Assembly: GCA_958447445.1 (NCBI GenBank)
Contig: CAUDAE010000108.1
Location: forward strand, 1 to 6,004
DNA length: 6,004 bases
DNA from: an uncultured Collinsella sp.
GTDB taxonomy: Bacteria; Actinomycetota; Coriobacteriia; Coriobacteriales; Coriobacteriaceae
Direction: 5' to 3'
Shown here piece after piece: positions 1 to 4,276 of this stretch. The position numbers and the translations under genes are program-made. Position 1 is the first letter of the stretch; each line of letters opens with the position of its first letter. The notes under the pieces were generated by a model that saw nothing but the letters and a program-made list of their open reading frames with translations, was not told the origin of the DNA and searched no databases.

Positions 1-1
1 T

Positions 2-448
2 TTGATTGATGGGTACTCCAAGGTGCCGCCGCGCGAGGGCCTCCTGGCATTTTTGGAGCAGGCGTAGGGGGCCGGTATTGCCATGTGCGTTGCCACGTCC
101 ACGCCAGCCGAGCTGGTTAAGTCTGCGCTTGCGGGTGCCGGGCTCGATGCCTACATGGAGTTTGTGACCACCACGGGCGAGGCAGGTCGCTCTAAGCAGT
201 TCCCCGATGTGTATGAGCTGGCGCTGCGCCGCCTGGAGGAGCGCCATGGGTGCAAGTTTGAGCGCGCGTGGGTGTTTGAGGACGCCGTCTTTGGCCTTAA
301 GAGCTCTGGGGTCGCCGGCTTTAAGCGCGTGGGCATCTATGACCCGCACGGCCGCATGAAGCGCGACGATGTGCGTGCCAACTGCGATATCTTTATCGAT
401 AGCTATGAGGACCTGGACTTGACCTGCGTGCTTTCGTTTGAGGGATAG
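2..448 (+). pseudogene. HAD-superfamily phosphatase, 5'-truncated by the window and interrupted by an in-frame amber stop
   Basis: A phosphatase of the beta-phosphoglucomutase-like HAD type, which would hydrolyse a small phosphorylated metabolite in the cytoplasm; the substrate cannot be told. The frame is open from position 2 (LIDGYSKVPPREGLL), meets TAG at 65-67, and continues in the same frame to TAG at 446-448. After the stop the HAD motifs are clear: motif II CVATST (86-103), the motif III lysine in SKQFPDVY (Lys at 194-196), and motif IV FEDAVFG (275-295) followed by GVAGFKRVGIYD. The PREG segment before the stop resembles the usual HAD cap/core junction, so both sides belong to one gene. 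The nucleophile DxD motif would lie upstream of the window. ATG at 83 could restart translation, but that product would lack the catalytic Asp and should be inactive. The gene ends 9 nt before thiN, probably in one operon. A sequencing error at one base would also explain the stop. Confidence 0.75.
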
Positions 449-457
449 GCGAGGGCT

Positions 458-1099
458 GTGGCTTGCAAGGTATTAGTGGTCTGCGGCTCGCCCGTGGTGG
501 CGAGCCCCGAGTTGCTGTGCCACCTGGCAGGGGAGTGCGATCACGTTGTCGCCGTGGACCGCGGGCTCGACGCGCTGCTGGGCGCCGGTCTGGGCTGCGA
601 CGTTTATGTGGGGGATGCCGACACGGTGAGCGATGCTGGCCGAGCGTTGGTCGATGCCACCGAAGCCTTTGAGGTGGAGCGCCACGACCCCTACAAGGAC
701 TATACCGATCTGGCGCTGGCGCTCGATTCCGTCCGCCGTCGCTGGCCGGGTGCCGAAGTAGTTGCGACCTCCGCCACCGGTGGCCGCCCGGATATGGCGC
801 TTTCCGTACTGGGGCTGCTTGCAGGCTATGAGGATGCCCCTGTCTGGATTGCCGAGGACAAGGTGGTCGCTCGCATCCTCCACGCGGGCGAATCGTGGAC
901 TATCGAAGGCGCTAAAGGCAAGACGTTCTCCATCATCGCCATTGCCCCAAACACCGAGGTAAGCGAACACGGCCTAGAATGGGAACTAAATCATTCCCCC
1001 CTAGGACTCTTGGCTGACACTGGCATCTCTAATGTCGTCCGGAAAACGGCCAAGATCCAAGTCCACCAAGGAACCGCAATCGCTTACCTCTACAAGTAA
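458..1099 (+). CDS. thiN: Thiamine pyrophosphokinase (thiamine diphosphokinase)
   Basis: Transfers pyrophosphate from ATP to thiamine, giving thiamine diphosphate in the cytoplasm. The 213-residue length is normal for the bacterial family. Motifs appear in the expected order: AVDRG (32-36), GDAD (52-55, metal/ATP site), KDYTD (80-84), TGGRPD (107-112) and GISN (189-192) in the C-terminal thiamine-binding beta domain. Many family members have His after the RxD of the fourth motif; here it is Met113, a modest variation. The start is GTG at 458, with a GAGGG-type Shine-Dalgarno (451-455) that sits rather close. It lies 9 nt behind the HAD gene, so co-transcription is likely. Roughly the last 50 codons (from about 945) use many CTA, GAA, CAA, AAT and GGA codons, unlike the strongly GC-ending first part. 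The family call is firm; the symbol follows Bacillus usage. Confidence 0.9.
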   Translation: MACKVLVVCGSPVVASPELLCHLAGECDHVVAVDRGLDALLGAGLGCDVYVGDADTVSDAGRALVDATEAFEVERHDPYKDYTDLALALDSVRRRWPGAEVVATSATGGRPDMALSVLGLLAGYEDAPVWIAEDKVVARILHAGESWTIEGAKGKTFSIIAIAPNTEVSEHGLEWELNHSPLGLLADTGISNVVRKTAKIQVHQGTAIAYLYK

Positions 1100-1114
1100 G
1101 GTGCCGCCGCGTGA

Positions 1115-1196
1115 GGGTTTTATCGGGACGGTGGGTTAATTGACTGATTTTGCCGAAGTCATAATCAGTCAATTCAGCCCCGTCCCAGGAAAACCC
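1115..1196. repeat. Long interrupted inverted repeat (MITE-like or structured 3' RNA)
   Basis: An 82-bp inverted repeat begins 15 nt after the thiN stop. The inner arms are perfect over 12 bp (1138-1149 with 1163-1174) around a 13-nt loop. A partly paired 6/5-nt segment follows, then 7 perfect pairs (1125-1131 with 1180-1186), a 3-nt mismatch, and 7 more perfect pairs (GGGTTTT 1115-1121 with AAAACCC 1190-1196). There is no T-run after the 3' arm, so it is not a standard intrinsic terminator. It could be a miniature inverted-repeat element, a REP-like repeat, or an RNA stem protecting the thiN mRNA 3' end. The structure is read directly from the sequence; the function is unknown. Confidence 0.8.
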
Positions 1197-1227
1197 GTAA
1201 GTGCGAGAATCAACCCAAAAAAACTTC

Positions 1228-1256
1228 TTGCACAACTAAGAATCTTCCCCTATAGT
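1228..1256 (+). promoter_or_regulatory. Sigma-70-type promoter of the tRNA-Ala gene
   Basis: A -35 box TTGCAC (1228-1233) and a -10 box TATAGT (1251-1256) are separated by exactly 17 nt. The expected start near 1262-1264 lies 6-8 nt before the mature tRNA 5' end at 1270. An A-run (1217-1223) just upstream of the -35 could act as an UP-like element. Confidence 0.85.
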
Positions 1257-1269
1257 ATCTCCTCGTCAC

Positions 1270-1345
1270 GGGGGCGTAGCTCAGCTGGGAGAGCGCTTGA
1301 CTGGCAGTCAAGAGGTCAGGGGTTCGATCCCCCTCGTCTCCACCA
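1270..1345 (+). tRNA. tRNA-Ala, anticodon GGC
   Basis: A complete 76-nt cloverleaf. The acceptor stem GGGGGCG (1270-1276) pairs with CGTCTCC (1335-1341) through two G:U pairs. One of these is G3:U70, the main identity element for alanyl-tRNA synthetase. The D stem begins GCTC (1279-1282). The anticodon stem is CTTGA/TCAAG (1296-1300 and 1308-1312), and its 7-nt loop holds GGC at 1303-1305. The T stem is AGGGG/CCCCT around a TTCGATC loop. The discriminator A and the CCA end (1343-1345) are encoded. It decodes GCC and GCT. The gene has its own promoter and terminator and stands alone. Confidence 0.98.
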
Positions 1346-1355
1346 TCGTGAATGC

Positions 1356-1386
1356 AAAGGCCTTCGGAATTCCGAAGGCTTTTTTT
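1356..1386 (+). terminator. Intrinsic terminator after tRNA-Ala
   Basis: A perfect 8-bp stem (GCCTTCGG 1360-1367 with CCGAAGGC 1372-1379) with an AATT loop is followed by seven T residues (1380-1386). The A-rich stretch before it (1356-1358) could let it act in the other direction as well, but no gene reads in from that side. It isolates the tRNA unit from the operon downstream. Confidence 0.95.
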
Positions 1387-1654
1387 GATGCCAAAACACC
1401 ACGCGCTGCAAACCCCACCTACGCCAACAAAAAGTTGCACAATTTATTTCCCATGTCTGTACATAGTTTGTTATACAAAAGCAATTACCAGTGCAGCTCG
1501 CCGTTCCATTTGTGCTTAAGGAACGCCCCTAATCACCGCCAATACCTCAATAACCTGCATCAATGTGAACAACATTCCAAAACAACACCCTTGAACACGC
1601 TAAATGAACGATATGTTGTCCACCACAAGCCAAATCAGTTTCGTTACCAACTTG

Positions 1655-1663
1655 TGCTAGGAT
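1655..1663 (+). promoter_or_regulatory. Possible extended -10 promoter element for the glycan operon
   Basis: TGC directly before TAGGAT (1658-1663) matches the extended -10 pattern (TGn plus a TATAAT-like hexamer). There is no good -35 at 16-18 nt upstream. If used, transcription would start near 1670 and the leader would be about 450 nt. The TATTAT at 1810-1815 is a rival -10, also without a clear -35. Weak call. Confidence 0.25.
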
Positions 1664-1863
1664 ACTTAGCGTTACATGAGTTCAACTGTGCTCACGGCTT
1701 TAGCAAGCCACAAAGCGCAGGGTCGATCAGCATCCGGCCGTAACGGCGGTGCCAGAAACACCACGAGCTCCAATAAAGAAGTCATGCGACGTTATTTATT
1801 TGTAGTGAGTATTATGTCAAATGCAAATAATTAATTGTTGTATGCCAAAACGTAGCAGTCCTA

Positions 1864-1923
1864 CAGCTGTTTGCGTGCGGTCCAGTTTTGTTCCCGCTTG
1901 ACTGGGCCGCACGCAGCCAGCTG
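1864..1923 (+). promoter_or_regulatory. Strong leader hairpin upstream of loaP
   Basis: An inner stem of 14 consecutive pairs (1873-1886 with 1901-1914, one G:U) closes a 14-nt loop (1887-1900). The stem continues outwards through T1872-A1915, a T:G wobble and one mismatch into a further 6 bp (CAGCTG 1864-1869 with CAGCTG 1918-1923). That gives about 22 pairs in 60 nt. It lies about 200 nt before loaP. Its 3' arm is shared with an alternative terminator-like stem, so it could serve as an antiterminator. The pairing is seen in the sequence; the role is inferred. Confidence 0.7.
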
Positions 1924-1940
1924 GGGACGCGGTCTTTTTT
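1904..1940 (+). terminator. Candidate leader terminator competing with the 1864-1923 hairpin
   Basis: GGCCGC (1905-1910) can pair with GCGGTC (1929-1934), with one G:U, directly before a run of six T (1935-1940). This gives a modest 6-bp stem with an 18-nt loop and a U-tract in the right place for intrinsic termination. The 5' arm lies inside the 3' arm of the stronger upstream hairpin, so the two cannot form together. This fits attenuation or a LoaP-responsive stop, but the stem is weak and the claim is inference. Confidence 0.4.
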
Positions 1941-1963
1941 GCGATACACGTCCGCGTCTCTAG
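1921..1963 (+). promoter_or_regulatory. Second leader stem that sequesters the T6 run
   Basis: Twelve pairs can form between 1921-1932 and 1952-1963. The core is GACGCGG (1926-1932) with CCGCGTC (1952-1958), extended by five more pairs including two G:U. The T-run 1935-1940 falls in the loop. This stem shares bases with the basal part of the 1864-1923 hairpin and with the terminator-like stem, giving three alternative folds in 100 nt. Confidence 0.5.
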
Positions 1964-2010
1964 CCACTGCACTCATACATACCGTTCACGGTGGGGCAGA
2001 GCCACGTGCT

Positions 2011-2105
2011 TGTCTAACTGGGCTCAGGGTTTGAATATGGAGCGCCTTCGCGCACAAGCGCCCTGGCGAAGCCATACCCAGACCCCGTGAGCCACACGTA
2101 AGACA
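2011..2105 (+). promoter_or_regulatory. Large multi-bulged leader RNA hairpin directly before loaP
   Basis: Nested complementary segments build one long hairpin. From base to tip: TGTCT 2011-2015 with AGACA 2101-2105; GGCTCA 2021-2026 with TGAGCC 2088-2093; GGGT 2027-2030 with ACCC 2082-2085; TATGG 2036-2040 with CCATA 2072-2076; CTTCGC 2046-2051 with GCGAAG 2066-2071; and a 14-nt loop. That is 26 pairs separated by short internal loops or bulges. The left strand could instead form a small local hairpin, GCGC-CTTC-GCGC (2042-2053). The basal helix ends 2 nt before the loaP Shine-Dalgarno, so the fold could also affect translation. Well-defined internal loops are typical of a protein- or ligand-binding RNA. 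LoaP is the obvious candidate partner, but that is inference. Confidence 0.65.
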
Positions 2106-2107
2106 GC

Positions 2108-2114
2108 AAGGGGG
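2108..2114 (+). promoter_or_regulatory. Shine-Dalgarno that fixes the loaP start
   Basis: AAGGGGG (2108-2114) lies 8 nt before GTG at 2123, a normal spacing. The in-frame GTG codons at 2114 and 2117 overlap or abut this site and would be too close. Starting at 2123 also gives the usual NusG-family N-terminus, M-WYVIQV. Confidence 0.7.
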
Positions 2115-2122
2115 TGGTGCTC

Positions 2123-2667
2123 GTGTGGTATGTGATTCAGGTCATTAACGGTCGCGAAGACGTAATGCGCGAGCGCATTGAGCGCGTGGTGCCGGTTGGC
2201 GCCATGCAGGAGCTCTTTTATCCTCAATTTCAAACTGAGATCAAGGTACACGGCGAATGGGTCAATACGACCAAGCCGCTCTTTCCCGGTTATCTTATCT
2301 GCGACACGGCAGATCCCCGTACCGTGCAACAGTATCTGCTGCGCATGGACGACTTTGCCCGGGTGTTATCCCAGGACGGTCAGTTTGTGCCGCTGGCAAA
2401 AGAAGAGGCCCAGCTCATCGGCAGTTTTACGCATAGGGGGGACCGCGTAGTGCCCATGAGCGAGGCCCTAAAAGACGGTGACCGGGTCATAGTGACGGCA
2501 GGTCCGCTGCTGGGCCACGAAGGCCTTATCAAAACCATTAACAGACGCAAGAGCACAGCTTTTTTGGAGCTCAACCTGTGCGGCCGACGCGTACCACCCG
2601 CGTTGGCCTCGCCGTGCTTTCGGCCGAGCAGCGCGTCATGCGCAACCTTAAAAAGGCGATCGCCTAG
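2123..2667 (+). pseudogene. loaP: LoaP-like NusG paralogue (operon antiterminator), frameshifted near its C-terminus
   Basis: NusG-family proteins bind RNA polymerase; LoaP members promote processive antitermination across long biosynthetic operons, often polysaccharide operons that carry the gene itself. From GTG 2123 the protein starts MWYVIQVINGRE, typical of the NGN domain, and continues with KPLFPGYLIC (51-60). The KOW region follows around residues 119-134 (GDRVIVTAGPLLGHEG) and leads to FLELNLCGRRV. At 2591-2593 the frame breaks. The next frame, -1 and starting at A2593, supplies a natural end: TTRVGLAVLSAEQ... to TAG 2665-2667. Joined, the product has 181 residues, a normal family length. 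Loss of one A from a GTA-ACC junction explains it simply. As written, the first frame runs on to 3142 with a junk tail that overlaps the next gene. It could be real inactivation, a sequence error, or less likely recoding. NusG itself is less likely, given the operon-leading position and divergent sequence. Confidence 0.8.
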
Positions 2668-2681
2668 TTGCAGGCGATCGC
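2656..2681 (+). repeat. Twin GCGATCGC palindromes forming a small hairpin
   Basis: The self-complementary octamer GCGATCGC occurs at 2656-2663 and 2674-2681, separated by 10 nt. The loaP stop (2665-2667) lies in the spacer. The copies can pair with each other as an 8-bp hairpin. No T-run follows, so it is not a terminator. It could damp readthrough or stabilise mRNA between loaP and the transferase gene, or be chance in GC-rich DNA. Confidence 0.5.
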
Positions 2682-2733
2682 TACACAGAACAGAGAGGAT
2701 TCCCGACCCGGGGACGAAGTCTTGGAAGAAAAC

Positions 2734-3483
2734 ATGTCGGATAAAACTCAATTTGCAACGGATGCGCCTGCGGGGGCAGCGCTCATTGCTCAGGCCATGG
2801 ACCGACGCGAGGGCGCCGGCCGCTACAAGGCCAAGCAGTCCATCATGGACTGGGATCGTTCGCGCTTGGTCTACCGCGCCGTTAAGCGCGCCTTTGACGT
2901 CGTGTTCAGCGGCTGCGTGCTGGCCGTCATCGCCGTTCCCAGCCTTGTGCTTGCCGCGGCCATCCGCCTTGAGAGCGAGGGCAACCCCTTCTACAGCCAG
3001 ATCCGCGTGGGCCAGACCCACCGCGATGGCAGCCTGTCCACCTTCCGCATGTGGAAGTTCCGCTCCATGTACAAGGACGCCGACGAGCGCCTGGCAGATC
3101 TCAAGGAGCAGAACGAGATCGCCGGTGCCATGTTCAAGATGAAGGAGGACCCGCGCGTTACCAGGATCGGCAAGTTCATCCGCAAGCACTCCATTGACGA
3201 GTTCCCACAGTTCCTGAACGTGTTTCTGGGCCAGATGTCCGTCGTCGGCCCGCGCCCGCCGCTGCCGAACGAGGTGTCGGAGTACACGGAATACGACCTG
3301 CAGCGTCTTGCCGTGAAGCCTGGCATCACCGGCTGGTGGCAAGTCACTGAGCGTAACGCGACTGGATTCGACGGGATGGTCCGTCGCGACCTGGAATATA
3401 TCGCCAAACGGGGCGTTTTCTTCGATTTCAAAATAATCCTACTCACAGTGATTGAGGTTGTTAGCGGAAATGGCGCTTGCTAA
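2734..3483 (+). CDS. Monotopic phosphoglycosyl transferase (bacterial sugar transferase family), initiator of glycan synthesis
   Basis: Transfers a sugar-1-phosphate from a nucleotide sugar to undecaprenyl phosphate at the inner face of the membrane, the first committed step of a lipid-linked glycan. The sequence has 249 residues from ATG 2734. A charged N-terminal region (1-50) is followed by one hydrophobic re-entrant helix (about 51-79) with a Pro-Ser break. Next come MWKFRSM (106-112), the Asp-Glu catalytic dyad in KHSIDEFPQF (D155, E156), MSVVGPRPP (168-176) and KPGITGWWQV (195-204). These are hallmarks of the PglC/WbaP-like catalytic domain. There is no multi-helix N-terminal extension, so it is the short form. 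The start is ATG 2734 with GGAAG at 2724-2728; a TTG at 2668 would add 22 unlikely residues. It ends inside the next gene (14-nt overlap). The sugar donor cannot be read from the sequence. Confidence 0.93.
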   Translation: MSDKTQFATDAPAGAALIAQAMDRREGAGRYKAKQSIMDWDRSRLVYRAVKRAFDVVFSGCVLAVIAVPSLVLAAAIRLESEGNPFYSQIRVGQTHRDGSLSTFRMWKFRSMYKDADERLADLKEQNEIAGAMFKMKEDPRVTRIGKFIRKHSIDEFPQFLNVFLGQMSVVGPRPPLPNEVSEYTEYDLQRLAVKPGITGWWQVTERNATGFDGMVRRDLEYIAKRGVFFDFKIILLTVIEVVSGNGAC

Positions 3484-4276
3484 AGAGACTATAGGGAATT
3501 ACGAAGGCACCGGTTCAGCGGTTGATCTTCCCGGGCGAGTCGAAGTCCTGGGCGCCCCCGTCGACCCCTGGACGATGGGGCAGACCGTCGAGGCGACCGA
3601 TGCCCTCATCAAGGAGGGGCGCTTCGCCCACCTGATCGGCGTGAACGCCGACAAGTTGCTGCAGATGCGTGACGATCCCGAGATGGATGCGTGCGTGCGC
3701 CGCTGCGAGATCGTGAACGCCGATGGCGCCTCCATGGTCATGGCCGCCAAGAAGCTGGGCGTGGACTTGCCCGAGCGCGTGGCCGGCATCGACCTCATGT
3801 GGGAGCTGTGTGGGCTGGCCGAGCGTGAGGGGCACAGCGTCTACCTGCTAGGCGCCAAAGCCGAAGTGGTCGCAAAGACCGCCGAGGTACTGTCCGAGAG
3901 GTATCCCAATATGGTCCTTGCGGGTTACCGTGACGGCTACTTCGGCGAAGACGAGTTCGATGCCGTGGTCGCCGAGGTTGAGCAGGCCGAGCCCGACATC
4001 GTGTTCGTTGGCATCACCTCGCCCAAGAAGGAACGCCTGATCGAGCGTTTCCGCGAGCTGGGCGCCAAGGGCGCTTTCGTGGGCGTGGGGGGTTCGTTCG
4101 ACGTGGTCTCCGGCAACATCCCGCGCGCCCCGATGTGGATGCAGCGAGCGAACCTGGAGTGGCTCTTCCGCATGATGCAGGAGCCCAAGCGTCTGGTGAA
4201 GCGCTACGTGGTCGGCAACACCCGTTTCTACATGCTTCTCCGCAAGGAGTCAAAGAGGAGCAAGGCCAATGACTAA
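3470..4276 (+). CDS. WecG/TagA/CpsF-family glycosyltransferase (probable ManNAc transferase)
   Basis: Family members add N-acetylmannosamine, or a related sugar, from its UDP form to an undecaprenyl-diphosphate-linked first sugar at the membrane. The 268 residues carry the GT26 motifs in order: GVNADK (57-62), VNADG (82-86, with the Asp used as base in TagA), RVAGIDL (103-109), GYRDGYFG (152-159), GITSPKKE (181-188), GVGGSFDVVSG (205-215) and RAPMW...LEW (219-231) ahead of a basic tail. ATG 3470 lies inside the end of the transferase gene (14-nt overlap) with a weak GCGGA site, suggesting coupling. An alternative TTG at 3452 adds six residues. The first 25 or so residues are an extension before the family start (VEVLGAPVDPW) with relaxed codon use, perhaps a recombination seam. 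The downstream UDP-GlcNAc 2-epimerase, the source of UDP-ManNAc, supports the ManNAc assignment. Confidence 0.92.
   Translation: MALAKETIGNYEGTGSAVDLPGRVEVLGAPVDPWTMGQTVEATDALIKEGRFAHLIGVNADKLLQMRDDPEMDACVRRCEIVNADGASMVMAAKKLGVDLPERVAGIDLMWELCGLAEREGHSVYLLGAKAEVVAKTAEVLSERYPNMVLAGYRDGYFGEDEFDAVVAEVEQAEPDIVFVGITSPKKERLIERFRELGAKGAFVGVGGSFDVVSGNIPRAPMWMQRANLEWLFRMMQEPKRLVKRYVVGNTRFYMLLRKESKRSKAND

Larger units (their letters stand above)
1387..2122 (+). other. Long gene-free leader/intergenic region upstream of the LoaP-headed glycan operon
   Basis: About 735 bp without a credible gene. The only long frame (1297-1743) starts inside the tRNA, runs through the terminator and has no coding character. 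The first part (1387-1860) is AT-rich with scattered promoter-like hexamers, including TATTAT at 1810-1815 and TTGCAC at 1435-1440, neither with a convincing partner box. It also has a 7-bp inverted repeat, TTATTTG 1796-1802 with CAAATAA 1824-1830, which could be an operator. From about 1860 to 2105 it becomes GC-rich and densely self-complementary; those elements are listed separately. Such a leader fits LoaP-controlled operons, where the antiterminator is known to act through RNA structure in the 5' leader. That this stretch is transcribed as a leader is inference. Confidence 0.6.

Noticed and set aside
65..67. Pyrrolysine or other recoding at the amber codon
   Set aside because: HAD phosphatases are not known to use pyrrolysine, no supporting machinery is visible, and a nonsense mutation or base error is simpler.
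1321..1345. tRNA-Ala 3' end as an attachment site for an integrated element
   Set aside because: No second copy of the tRNA 3' end and no integrase gene are seen in the window.
1297..1743. A 148-codon open frame on the + strand
   Set aside because: It begins inside the tRNA-Ala gene, crosses the tRNA terminator, has no Shine-Dalgarno, and its translation has no recognisable domain or coding-type codon bias.
1741..1760. ops/JUMPstart-like element for RfaH in the leader (GGCGGTGCC)
   Set aside because: Only GGCGGT matches the ops core GGCGGTAGCGTG; the rest does not, and the operon carries a LoaP-type protein, not RfaH.
1387..1860. CRISPR array, insertion sequence or invertible promoter in the AT-rich spacer
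   Set aside because: No regularly spaced repeats, transposase frame or flanking long inverted repeats could be found by eye in this stretch.
2668..2733. TTG at 2668 as start of the phosphoglycosyl transferase
   Set aside because: It has no good Shine-Dalgarno, falls within the twin palindrome and adds 22 residues unlike the family; ATG 2734 has GGAAG at a sensible distance.
2594..3142. C-terminal part of the 342-codon frame that starts at 2114
   Set aside because: After 2593 the translation is arginine/proline/serine-rich shadow sequence of the phosphoglycosyl transferase gene; the true LoaP C-terminus lies in the -1 frame.
2380..3342. Long antisense open frame (320 codons) and similar antisense frames at 4014-4649 and 4770-5333
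   Set aside because: They mirror strongly supported + strand genes in high-GC DNA, where antisense frames stay open by codon bias; no known motifs are seen.
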